Shown here in pieces: positions 53,160 to 60,732 of a stretch of DNA of 64,000 bases (positions are counted from its first letter, which is position 1; every line of letters begins with the position of its first letter). The stretch is from positions 124,001-188,000 of the forward strand of contig NZ_JADPMP010000011.1 in assembly GCF_015686655.1 (NCBI RefSeq), read 5' to 3'. A program made the translations under genes and the position numbers. The stretch is from Pontibacter sp. FD36. Lineage in GTDB: Bacteria; Bacteroidota; Bacteroidia; Cytophagales; Hymenobacteraceae. The notes below the pieces were generated by a model. The model searched no databases, was not told the origin of the DNA, and saw only the letters and a program-made list of their open reading frames with translations.

Positions 53160-54327
53160 GGTTTTAAAAGCGCCCCCAGCCCGCATCCTTCCTACCATTG
53201 TGCTTTCGCAGTTTGCGGGTACTTCACTTTGGTTTGCCGGCAATGCGGTTCTGCCGGAGCTTAAGGCTTCGTTGCAGTTGCAGGACGGTGCTTTGGCGCT
53301 GCTGACCTCGGCGGTGCAGCTGGGTTTTATAGCGGGCACGCTGGTATTCGCTTTTCTTTCGCTGGCCGATCGTGTGTCGCCGCGCCTGCTCTTTATGCTG
53401 TGTGCTTTGCTGGGAGCTGTTGCCAATGCCTTGGTGGTATTTGCTGCGAAAGACCTTTATGCCGTGCTGTTGCTTCGGGCGCTGACTGGATTTTTATTGG
53501 CAGGTATCTACCCTGTCGGAATGAAAATAGCAGCCAGCTGGTATAGCACGGGCCTGGGCAAGGCGATTGGTTACTTAGTGGGTGCTTTAGTGCTTGGGAC
53601 TGCATTCCCCCACCTGATCCGGGCACTTGGTGCTGAACTGCCCTGGCAGCAGGTCATGTTAGCGATAAGCGCCATGGCTGCTACAGGTGGTTTACTCCTA
53701 TACCTGTTTGTGCCTGACGGACCGTATCTGAAGAAAGGCGCGACCTTCAAGCTCAGCAACATGCTGCAAGCTTTCCGTGACCGGGCTTTCCTGTCGGCGG
53801 CTTTTGGCTACTTCGGTCACATGTGGGAGCTCTATACCTTGTGGGCATTCACGCCGCTGATCCTGGCGCTGGCAATTCCACAACTCAGTCCCGGTGAGGT
53901 GTCGGCTTACAGCTTCGCCGTGATTGCGGCCGGGGCAGTAGGCTGTATTGGGGGTGGCTACCTTTCACAGGTATGGGGGAGTGCTCGGGTGGCTTTTGTG
54001 CAACTGCTGCTCTCGGGCCTGTGCTGTCTACTTTCGCTGGTAATGCTGCAACTGGATACACCACAACTGCTTATACCATTCCTGCTCTTCTGGGGCATCG
54101 TCGTGGCGGGGGATTCGCCGCAGTTCTCAGCTCTTACTGCACAAACCGCCCCTGCGCAACTGGTTGGCACAGCGCTTACCATTGTAGTGGCCATTGGTTT
54201 TGCCATAACAGTAATCAGTATTCAACTCACGGGCTTTTTGTTCACGCAATTGCAGTTGCACCATACCTTGGCACTGCTGGCTGTCGGACCGGCACTGGGC
54301 TTGCTGGCGCTGCGACGCCTGGTATAA
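53152..54327 (+). CDS. Major facilitator superfamily transporter
   Basis: A 391-residue MFS transporter with about 12 hydrophobic segments and a central loop near residue 190-215 (YLFVPDGPYLKKGATFKLS). The second-helix/loop region AFLSLADRVSPRLLFML resembles the MFS GxLaDrxGrr motif between helices 2 and 3. The frame is open much further upstream, but that part overlaps the hydrolase gene; the ATG at 53152 overlaps the hydrolase TGA by 8 bases (ATGGGTGA) and starts a normal cytoplasmic N-terminus. Substrate unknown. Confidence 0.88.
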   Translation: MGEVLKAPPARILPTIVLSQFAGTSLWFAGNAVLPELKASLQLQDGALALLTSAVQLGFIAGTLVFAFLSLADRVSPRLLFMLCALLGAVANALVVFAAKDLYAVLLLRALTGFLLAGIYPVGMKIAASWYSTGLGKAIGYLVGALVLGTAFPHLIRALGAELPWQQVMLAISAMAATGGLLLYLFVPDGPYLKKGATFKLSNMLQAFRDRAFLSAAFGYFGHMWELYTLWAFTPLILALAIPQLSPGEVSAYSFAVIAAGAVGCIGGGYLSQVWGSARVAFVQLLLSGLCCLLSLVMLQLDTPQLLIPFLLFWGIVVAGDSPQFSALTAQTAPAQLVGTALTIVVAIGFAITVISIQLTGFLFTQLQLHHTLALLAVGPALGLLALRRLV

Positions 54328-54391
54328 CGCACAACGCAACTTGTCTGGCTGTACCTTGTTTGGCGGCTTAAGCTTTAGTCAGCCTAACAAA

Positions 54392-54417
54392 AAAGCCGAC
54401 CCAATCGGACCGGCTTT
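54392..54417. terminator. Terminator between the MFS gene and the lipocalin-like lipoprotein gene
   Basis: AAAGCCG pairs with CGGCTTT, with inner CCGA/TCGG pairing, between the two converging genes; preceded by an A-run and followed by T-rich sequence. Confidence 0.7.
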
Positions 54418-54442
54418 CCTGCTCAAAAAATACTTTTATTTC

Positions 54443-54874
54443 TTAGTCAGCTTTCAGCTCCATCTTAGAGCCATCGCCACCTACCAGGTGCATTTCTTTG
54501 TCTGTCAGTTTCTCTACTGTGAAGTTCTGCGACACGTCGGATCCTTCAAAAGTTAGGGACAATCGTCTGCCTGCCTGGTCGTAGGTCCAGGTGCCGGTTT
54601 CAAGTGAGCCACCGCCACCCATGGCAAAGCGCCCATCCGAGTAAAACTGCATCGTTTCCTGCTTTTCTTCCTGGGTCAACTTGTCTTTGTCGCCGGAGGC
54701 GGTGAGTTCCTTGTCAGCTTTCCAGGTCTTGCTGCTGCCACCTGAGATCATGTTGGCGTTGCCCGCATCATCGCCATTGCCTCCGCAGCTAGCCATGAAG
54801 GCCATCAGCATGAAGGCCATCACAAAAGTCCAGGAGGTTTTTACTCTGTTCAATGTCGCATTCATCTTATTCAT
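54443..54874 (-). CDS. Lipocalin-like lipoprotein of unknown function
   Basis: A 143-residue lipoprotein: signal with lipobox FMASC (cysteine at about 30), then a Gly/Asn-rich linker and a small beta-barrel-like domain with KTWKADKELTAS, MQFYSDGRFAMGGGGSLETGTWTYDQAGRRLSLTFEGS and FTVEKLTDKEMHLVGG, which matches the lipocalin-like domains frequent in Bacteroidota. It likely sits in the outer membrane or periplasm. Role unknown. An alternative start is the fourth codon (MNATLNRV). Confidence 0.8.
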   Translation of the reverse strand: MNKMNATLNRVKTSWTFVMAFMLMAFMASCGGNGDDAGNANMISGGSSKTWKADKELTASGDKDKLTQEEKQETMQFYSDGRFAMGGGGSLETGTWTYDQAGRRLSLTFEGSDVSQNFTVEKLTDKEMHLVGGDGSKMELKAD

Positions 54875-55080
54875 AGTTTATGGTTGTACATACCTGCGCC
54901 TGCTCATGCAGGAGACGTGCATTGATTACGGCTAAAGTACATGAAAGTTAATGCAAGCCGTCTCAATAAAACCAATCACGCAGGCACCACAACCATGCCC
55001 CCCTATTGGCGTATCTATTTAAGCAGCTGTGCATTCACGGTTGTGCTTAAAACGAGTACTGACATTAAAATAACTGAAAT

Positions 55081-55395
55081 ATGGGATTGCGTGATTTTTT
55101 CAAAAAAGGAGAGCAAGAACCTGCCAAGAAGAGCTCCGATCAGGTTAACAAAGTACCCGGCCAGTCCGAGGACCACAAGTTTTTTACAAACAAAGACGAG
55201 CAGCAGGTAACGGATCCAAGCGCCAACCAGGATGTGTATACCGTGCAGAGCGGCGACTCACTTTCCAAAATCGCCAAGAAACTCTACGGCGATGCCAACG
55301 CCTGGAACAGAATTTATGAAGCGAACAAGGACACCATCGGTGGAAACCCAGACCTGATCCGTCCGGGCCAGCGTTTTAAAATTCCGAGAACTTAA
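55081..55395 (+). CDS. LysM domain-containing protein
   Basis: A 104-residue protein with a C-terminal LysM peptidoglycan/glycan-binding domain (about 53-102): YTVQSGDSLSKIAKKLYGDANAWNRIYEANKDTI, then LIRPGQRFKIP. The N-terminal half is charged (LRDFFKKGEQEPAKKSSDQ) and lacks a signal peptide or BON domain. This matches the YgaU-like short LysM proteins, which here miss the usual BON part. A strong terminator follows. Confidence 0.9.
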   Translation: MGLRDFFKKGEQEPAKKSSDQVNKVPGQSEDHKFFTNKDEQQVTDPSANQDVYTVQSGDSLSKIAKKLYGDANAWNRIYEANKDTIGGNPDLIRPGQRFKIPRT

Positions 55396-55409
55396 GCAGC
55401 GATAGCTAT

Positions 55410-55453
55410 AAAACAAAACAGCCGGTTTCTGCAGAAGCCGGCTGTTTTGTTTT
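55410..55453. terminator. Bidirectional terminator between the LysM gene and the MORN/TonB-C gene
   Basis: AAAACAAAACAGCCGG pairs with CCGGCTGTTTTGTTTT around a 12-base loop. It ends at the stop codon of the converging gene. Confidence 0.9.
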
Positions 55454-56608
55454 TTAAAGATTGAGCGGATACCTATACCGCGTGTAAATGGGTTCGAGGT
55501 TACGGGTCGCAGGTTTCCAAACAGGCATTGCCGTAAACCCTTTTGTGATAATATCTTTCACTATTTCTTCCTGAATACTTTTAGGAAGGATCACATTTTC
55601 CACCTTTCCTTCGTCCGTGATATCAAAGTCTACATAAACTACCTTCTCAAACTTAACTCCTGATAGTTTCAAAGGGTTAACGATGTATTTGCTCATGTAA
55701 CTCTGGTAAGCCTTATCACCACCCGGAAACTCAGGCGCTGTTGTTGGATGCTCTTCATATATAAAAGGTTTGCCCTCCAGTTGAGCATATACCTTATAAT
55801 AGTCCGGCTTCGATTTAACTTTCACAGCTTCTACTTCCCATCCCATCACACTAGCTACTACAGGATAATTCCCTGCATATATTTGCGGATCAACCATCCA
55901 CCTCTCTACTTTTTGCAAGTAGTAAGGCTCATTCCCTACTTCAAATCTATCAATGCCCGAATTAAGATAAGCTAAACTTGGCTTGAATTTCTGGTCTTTT
56001 ACAAACTCCCCATCAGAGAATAACTGCTCTATCTCTGATTGACCTTTGTTATTGGTTCTGCGCCAAAGCCCATCTTTCAGGCCGTTGCGGTAGTTGCCCT
56101 CTAACATGGCTTTGCTTTTCTCATCTTCTTCCAGCTTAATACTAACCTTGCCATTGCCATTTTTGACCTGTTGTTTCCCGTCTGCGCTCCAACTCTGCAT
56201 CACTTTTACACCCAGGCTATCATAAAGCAGCACGTTCATTAATTGGCCGTTGGGCCACCAGAACTTCCACTCTCCTACACGATAGTTGTTTTCGTAGGCG
56301 CCACTGCTCTCTGGTTTCCCATCAAAATGGAAGAACTGCCAGTGTCCTCTCTTCAACCCCCTATCATAAAAGCCATTTGCCAGTACCTTGCCGTTCGAGT
56401 AGTAGTCAATCACATCGCCATCAAAGCTAAAACCTCGCAACGTCTTAAGTTTGGCTACTGTATCCGGCATCATGACTGAGCGGGCAAATGCCGCATGTTC
56501 CTGCTTGGTGATCAGCCAGTTAGTGTTATAGAATATCATCTTTTCTTGCTGCGCGAAGGCCGTACCCAACCATAGCGTAAAGAAAACAGAAAGTATAGCG
56601 TGTTTCAT
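55454..56608 (-). CDS. Secreted MORN-repeat protein with TonB-like C-terminal domain
   Basis: A 384-residue exported protein. The signal peptide ends at about residue 19 (GTAFAQ). The middle has YwqK/MORN-type repeats (VIDYYSNGKVLANGFYDRGLKRGHWQFFHFDGKPESSGAYENNYRVGEWKFWWPNGQ, YRNGLKDGLWRRTNNKGQ). The last ~100 residues resemble a TonB C-terminal domain (APEFPGGDKAYQSYMSKYI, VYVDFDITDEGKVENVILPKSI, MPVWKPATRN). Such proteins are common in Bacteroidota envelopes; the partner is unknown. Confidence 0.82.
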   Translation of the reverse strand: MKHAILSVFFTLWLGTAFAQQEKMIFYNTNWLITKQEHAAFARSVMMPDTVAKLKTLRGFSFDGDVIDYYSNGKVLANGFYDRGLKRGHWQFFHFDGKPESSGAYENNYRVGEWKFWWPNGQLMNVLLYDSLGVKVMQSWSADGKQQVKNGNGKVSIKLEEDEKSKAMLEGNYRNGLKDGLWRRTNNKGQSEIEQLFSDGEFVKDQKFKPSLAYLNSGIDRFEVGNEPYYLQKVERWMVDPQIYAGNYPVVASVMGWEVEAVKVKSKPDYYKVYAQLEGKPFIYEEHPTTAPEFPGGDKAYQSYMSKYIVNPLKLSGVKFEKVVYVDFDITDEGKVENVILPKSIQEEIVKDIITKGFTAMPVWKPATRNLEPIYTRYRYPLNL

Positions 56609-56641
56609 AAAAGAATAAATTCAGGCGGCAAACATAATCAA

Positions 56642-56677
56642 AAAAGCCCGCCAGACCATACAGTCCTGCGGGCTTTT
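56642..56677 (-). terminator. Intrinsic terminator of ndk
   Basis: AAAAGCCCGC pairs with GCGGGCTTTT around a 16-base loop, downstream of the minus-strand ndk; the minus strand ends in a run of T. Confidence 0.87.
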
Positions 56678-56705
56678 GAGAAATCAATAAGTACTCTTTA
56701 TTTGC

Positions 56706-57125
56706 TTAGAAACGCTCGTCAGCAGAGAAGAAGAAGTCGCCTTCGATCTGTGCGTTCTCGTCAGAGTCAGAGCCGTGTACGGCGTTTGCCTCGATAGACT
56801 TGGCGTATACCTTACGGATCGTGCCTTCCTCAGCCTGAGCCGGGTTAGTAGCGCCGATCAGCTTGCGAAAATCCTCTACTGCGTTGTCTTTCTCCAGGAT
56901 CATGGCTACGATCGGGCCAGATGACATGTACTTCACCAGGTCACCGTAGAAAGGACGCTCTTTGTGTACTTCGTAAAACTTACCGGCACGCTCCTCAGTC
57001 AGTCTTGTCTTCTTCATCGCCACGATGCGGAAGCCACCTTCCTCGATCATTTTAGTAATGCCACCGATGTTGTTGTCTGCAACCGCATCCGGCTTAATCA
57101 TGGTAAATGTGATGTTTCCAGCCAT
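56706..57125 (-). CDS. ndk: Nucleoside diphosphate kinase
   Basis: Transfers the gamma phosphate of ATP to nucleoside diphosphates. The 139-residue protein starts [15 protein letters not shown], shows [15 protein letters not shown] for nucleotide binding and the active-site histidine H117 in NAVHGSDS. Length is standard. A TAATTTTG box at 57166-57173 (minus strand) is a good -7 element 41 bases upstream. Confidence 0.96.
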   Translation of the reverse strand: MAGNITFTMIKPDAVADNNIGGITKMIEEGGFRIVAMKKTRLTEERAGKFYEVHKERPFYGDLVKYMSSGPIVAMILEKDNAVEDFRKLIGATNPAQAEEGTIRKVYAKSIEANAVHGSDSDENAQIEGDFFFSADERF

Positions 57126-57165
57126 GTCTATTGTGTTAATATGTGTATGTTTCGTTTTGAAGGTG

Positions 57166-57173
57166 CAAAATTA
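57166..57173 (-). promoter_or_regulatory. Candidate -7 element for ndk
   Basis: TAATTTTG on the minus strand matches TAnnTTTG exactly. The -33 TTTG is not seen at the expected distance. Confidence 0.45.
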
Positions 57174-57385
57174 GCGCATTTAGCTTAATTATAGCAGCAC
57201 TTTGGCTACACTTTCTGCAAATATTTATGTTAATGCACGCACGGCTATACCTGCATGCAGTGCCTTGCTCCTGCTCACTAGCCCGCCTACGATGTCTTAA
57301 AACGCTATTTTATTGCTTTAGAAGTTATTTTTACAGAAATTTGCGCCTTATATCCCTATTAATCAGCGGATTTATAACAAGCTTT

Positions 57386-58402
57386 ATGCACGACATTAAT
57401 GCTCTCAAAGAGCTTCTGAGAGAACCTAAAGAGGTGATGATCACCACACACCACAAACCGGACGCCGATGCGTTGGGTTCGTCACTGGGTCTGGCCGGCT
57501 ACCTCAAAAAGCTGGGGCACCGGGTTACCGTGATCACTCCTTCCGACTACCCTAACTTCCTGAATTGGATGGAGGGCAATGATGATGTGCTCGTTTACTC
57601 TGAGAAAAACGACGCCCTGGTACGCCGCATCATCGAAGAGTCGCAGATGATCTTCTGCCTTGACTTTTCTAACCTGTCGCGCATCAACGAAATGGGTGAG
57701 TACATCCGTCAGGCGAAAGGCACTAAAGTGCTGATAGACCACCACCTGCAGCCCGAGGATTTCGCTGACCTGGATTTCTCCAACCCACAGGCCGCCGCTA
57801 CTGCCGAACTGGTATACGACCTCATCAAAGCCCTGGGCGACGGCGACAAAATCGACACAGGTATAGGCGAGTGCCTCTATGCCGGCATCATGACCGACAC
57901 AGGTTCTTTCCGCCACCCGAGCACTTCCAAAAACGTGCACCTGATCATAGCTGATCTGCTACACATCGGGGTGAACACCTCTAATATTCACCGCCTTATC
58001 TACGACAGTTCTTCGGAACTACGCCTGCGCTTCCTGGGTTATGCCCTCAAAGACAAGCTGGTCGTGCTTCCTGAGTACAGAACAGCTTATATTGCCATTA
58101 CAGCCGAGGAGTTGAAAGCATATGACTCCAAAACCGGCGATACGGAAGGCCTGGTTAACTTTGCGCTGTCCATCGAAGGCATCGTTTTTGCAGCCGTGAT
58201 CATCGATCGTTCGCAGGCTGTGAAGATCTCTTTCCGATCGGTAGGCAATTTTTCTGTCAACGAATTTGCCCGTGCCAACTTCAATGGCGGTGGTCACAAG
58301 AATGCAGCCGGCGGCATGTCAATAGACAGTCTCGAGAATACCGTGGCCAGGTTTGAAAGCCTGCTGCCACAATATAAAGAGCAGCTGCAGGCTTCTGTTT
58401 AG
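57386..58402 (+). CDS. DHH-family phosphoesterase (NrnA-like)
   Basis: A 338-residue DHH/DHHA1 protein, probably a bifunctional oligoribonuclease and pAp phosphatase. The metal-binding motifs are present: MITTHHKPDADALGSSLGL, FCLDFSNLSRI, VLIDHHLQPEDF (the DHH signature) and YAGIMTDTGSFRHPSTS. The C-terminal DHHA1 motif reads NFNGGGHKNAAGG. The frame is open 53 codons upstream but that part does not resemble the family; the ATG at 57386 gives MHDINALKELLREPKEVMITTHH. It is followed 29 bases on by an FKBP lipoprotein gene. Confidence 0.92.
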   Translation: MHDINALKELLREPKEVMITTHHKPDADALGSSLGLAGYLKKLGHRVTVITPSDYPNFLNWMEGNDDVLVYSEKNDALVRRIIEESQMIFCLDFSNLSRINEMGEYIRQAKGTKVLIDHHLQPEDFADLDFSNPQAAATAELVYDLIKALGDGDKIDTGIGECLYAGIMTDTGSFRHPSTSKNVHLIIADLLHIGVNTSNIHRLIYDSSSELRLRFLGYALKDKLVVLPEYRTAYIAITAEELKAYDSKTGDTEGLVNFALSIEGIVFAAVIIDRSQAVKISFRSVGNFSVNEFARANFNGGGHKNAAGGMSIDSLENTVARFESLLPQYKEQLQASV

Positions 58403-58431
58403 TAACAAACATTTTATCCAACCTATAACCC

Positions 58432-59394
58432 ATGCTATTTAAATCAAAGTTCTTATTGCCGGTACTAGCCGGTGCTATGTTGCTGCAATCCTGCGGCGAC
58501 AAAAACAAAAGCGACGAATTCCGCACGACGGCTGACGGCCTGGCTTATAAGATATATGAGCAAAAAGACGGTGAGTATGTGAACCGTGGCGAGATAGACC
58601 CGAACGACACAACAGGCGCACGTCTTGGTCAGGTGATCACGATGCACATGTCGTACCGCACGGCTGACGACTCTGTATTGTTCGATTCACGCCAGCAGGG
58701 CCAGCCGGTGATGCTGCCGGTAATGGAGCCAACCTTTAAAGGTAGCCTTGAAGACGCCCTAACGATGATGCGTGCTGGTGACAGCGGCGTGTTCAAGATC
58801 AGTGTGGACTCACTTTTCGCCAATACCTTCAACCAGCCAATGCCTCCTTTCATCAAGCCAGGCACGCATTTCACTTTCTTCCTGAAAGCTGACAAAATCC
58901 AGTCTGAGGAAGAGGCGATTGCAGACCAGCAGAAAATGTTTGAGGAGCAGATGCTTGCTCAGCAGGAGCGTGCCAAAGAGCAAATCAAAGTTGATGACGC
59001 CAAAATTCAGGAGTACATCAAAGAGAAAGGCCTGAAGAATGTGCAGAAGACAGACGCTGGCGTGTACTACGTGGTAACACAGCCTGGCAAAGGCCCGAAA
59101 GCAAAAGCAGGTGACAATGTATCAGTACATTACAAACTGTCTTTCTTGGACGGTAAAGAGCTGGAGTCTTCTTATGACAACCCAATGAGCGGCGGTCAGC
59201 CATTCACATTCCCGCTTGGCCAGGGTCAGGTAATCCAGGGTTGGGACGATGGTATTGCGCAACTGAACGAAGGCAGCAAGGCCATCCTGCTTATACCTTC
59301 TACATTGGCTTACGGCGAGCAGGCACGTGGCGAGCAGATGCCAGCCAACTCTATCCTGCGTTTCGACGTGGAGCTTGTTGATATCAAAAACTAA
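58432..59394 (+). CDS. FKBP-type peptidyl-prolyl isomerase lipoprotein (two FKBP-like domains)
   Basis: A 320-residue lipoprotein isomerase. The signal carries lipobox LLQSC (cysteine at about 21). A first degenerate FKBP-like domain (about 60-160: GQVITMHMSYRTADDSVLFDSRQQG, GSLEDALTMMRAGDSGVFKISVDSLF) is followed by a coiled-coil linker rich in Gln/Glu (about 163-200) and a complete FKBP domain (about 205-320: DNVSVHYKLSFLDGKELESSYDNP, VIQGWDDGIAQLNEGSKAILLIPSTLAYGEQA). It would help fold proteins in the periplasm or outer membrane. Co-transcribed with a second FKBP lipoprotein. Confidence 0.93.
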   Translation: MLFKSKFLLPVLAGAMLLQSCGDKNKSDEFRTTADGLAYKIYEQKDGEYVNRGEIDPNDTTGARLGQVITMHMSYRTADDSVLFDSRQQGQPVMLPVMEPTFKGSLEDALTMMRAGDSGVFKISVDSLFANTFNQPMPPFIKPGTHFTFFLKADKIQSEEEAIADQQKMFEEQMLAQQERAKEQIKVDDAKIQEYIKEKGLKNVQKTDAGVYYVVTQPGKGPKAKAGDNVSVHYKLSFLDGKELESSYDNPMSGGQPFTFPLGQGQVIQGWDDGIAQLNEGSKAILLIPSTLAYGEQARGEQMPANSILRFDVELVDIKN

Positions 59395-59421
59395 TTTCCA
59401 ATTACCCTTAACCCGATTACC

Positions 59422-59964
59422 ATGAACCTGAAACACAAAAAGCAGAAACTGAGCATATGGCTTGCTAAGGCTCTCTTCTTGTTCGTTGTACTGGTCTCTT
59501 TTGCGTCGTGCAAGGAAGAAAACAAAAATCCTTATTACGTGACGCCTGAGCAGATAGAGGCTCAGAAGAAGATAGACGAGGAAACGATCCGGAAATACTT
59601 CAGGACCAACAATGTGGACACAACCAAAGTTGTGCGCTTGAACAGCGGTATTTATATCCTGACAAAAAAAGCTGGTGAAGGTGATGTAATCAAGCCAGGG
59701 CAGTATGCTGAGGTAAACTACATTGGCCGCAATGTGAGCAACGATGTATTTGACAGCTCGTTCAGAAGCGGTAAGCCGTTCTCGGTACTAGTAGGCGCCG
59801 GACAGGTGATCAAGGGTTGGGATGAAGGACTACAGCACTTGCGCAAAGGCGAGGAAGCGAATCTGTATATCCCATCTTACCTGGGCTATGGCTACTATGG
59901 TAGCAACAGCATTCCGCCAAACTCCGTGCTGATATTTGAAATAGATGTGTTGCAAGTACGCTAG
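59422..59964 (+). CDS. FKBP-type peptidyl-prolyl isomerase lipoprotein (GldI-like)
   Basis: A 180-residue lipoprotein isomerase: signal with lipobox SFASC (cysteine at about 30), a charged linker, and one FKBP domain (about 85-180: GQYAEVNYIGRNVSNDVFDSSFRSGKPFSVLVGAGQVIKGWDEGLQHLRKGEEANLYIPSYLGYGYYG, IPPNSVLIFEIDVLQV). Size and lipoprotein form resemble GldI of gliding Bacteroidota, and the window also encodes a PorZ protein, but GldI is not proven. It follows the larger FKBP gene after 27 bases. Confidence 0.9.
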   Translation: MNLKHKKQKLSIWLAKALFLFVVLVSFASCKEENKNPYYVTPEQIEAQKKIDEETIRKYFRTNNVDTTKVVRLNSGIYILTKKAGEGDVIKPGQYAEVNYIGRNVSNDVFDSSFRSGKPFSVLVGAGQVIKGWDEGLQHLRKGEEANLYIPSYLGYGYYGSNSIPPNSVLIFEIDVLQVR

Positions 59965-59979
59965 CAGCTATTTATACCT

Positions 59980-60020
59980 AAACAGAAAAGGCGATGCATT
60001 GTGCATCGCCTTTTCTGTTT
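59980..60020. terminator. Bidirectional terminator between the FKBP gene and recO
   Basis: A perfect 19-bp stem (59980-59998 with 60002-60020, core AAAAGGCGATGCA / TGCATCGCCTTTT) with the loop TTG, directly at the recO stop codon. Confidence 0.92.
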
Positions 60021-60021
60021 A

Positions 60022-60732
60022 TCAGCTCAGCACTTCCGAAAGGATTGCCAGTGACTTGATTTCTCCCAGTCGCTCCACGTGGAGCTGGTAATAGCGGATC
60101 AGGATAGAAAGCATCTCGCGGCGCACCTTGCCGTTCGGTATAGCCGCCTGCGCAGGTGTATGCAGCAATTGGTCAAAAAGCTGCTCGTAAGCCTGCAGCG
60201 CCAGTACCGGCGGGGCGTCGGTGAGCGACTGCGCATTAGGCGAGAAGGCCACTTGCTCCACAATCTCCGTTCCGCTGCTCGGCCCAAAACCCAGGTGGTG
60301 GCTCAGGTGCAGCAGGAAGATCAGGTGAAAATTTTCGAAATGCTCCTGCAACTCGTCGAACTCGATGATGGCATTGAACAGGAAATGAAACAGCGCAGGG
60401 TTCTCCTCCTCCTCTTTGATCGTGCGCGACACCATTTCAGACAGGAACAACAGAATGCTGCTCTTGCGGATGTCAAAAGGTATAGTGGAGAAGGGGTAGG
60501 CGCTCTTGTATTCAGAGATGCGTGTCAGGCCGCCTTTGTGTGAGGTATAGACCACCATATCGAGCAGCGTGAAAGGCTGAAACAGGGCAATACGGGAGCC
60601 TGTGCCTTTTTTGCGCACACTGTTCACGATGTACGACTGCACGCCCAATTGCTCGGTGTATACCTTGGCGATGATCGATGACTCGCGAAACTTGATATAG
60701 TTGAGTACGATGCCTCTTGTCTTGACTAACAT
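60022..60732 (-). CDS. recO: DNA repair protein RecO
   Basis: Loads RecA on SSB-coated DNA in the RecFOR pathway. The 236-residue protein has the N-terminal OB-fold (MLVKTRGIVLNYIKFRESSIIAKVYTEQLGVQSYIVNSVR, LFQPFTLLDMVVY) and a helical C-terminal domain. The short zinc-finger of some RecO proteins is not evident. It begins directly after the stop of the porZ gene with no gap, a common arrangement in Bacteroidota. Confidence 0.93.
   Translation of the reverse strand: MLVKTRGIVLNYIKFRESSIIAKVYTEQLGVQSYIVNSVRKKGTGSRIALFQPFTLLDMVVYTSHKGGLTRISEYKSAYPFSTIPFDIRKSSILLFLSEMVSRTIKEEEENPALFHFLFNAIIEFDELQEHFENFHLIFLLHLSHHLGFGPSSGTEIVEQVAFSPNAQSLTDAPPVLALQAYEQLFDQLLHTPAQAAIPNGKVRREMLSILIRYYQLHVERLGEIKSLAILSEVLS

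Noticed and set aside
57227-57385. 53-codon upstream extension of the DHH phosphoesterase
   Set aside because: The extension is rich in Leu, Cys and Arg, unlike the family, and covers the leader; the ATG at 57386 fits homologues.
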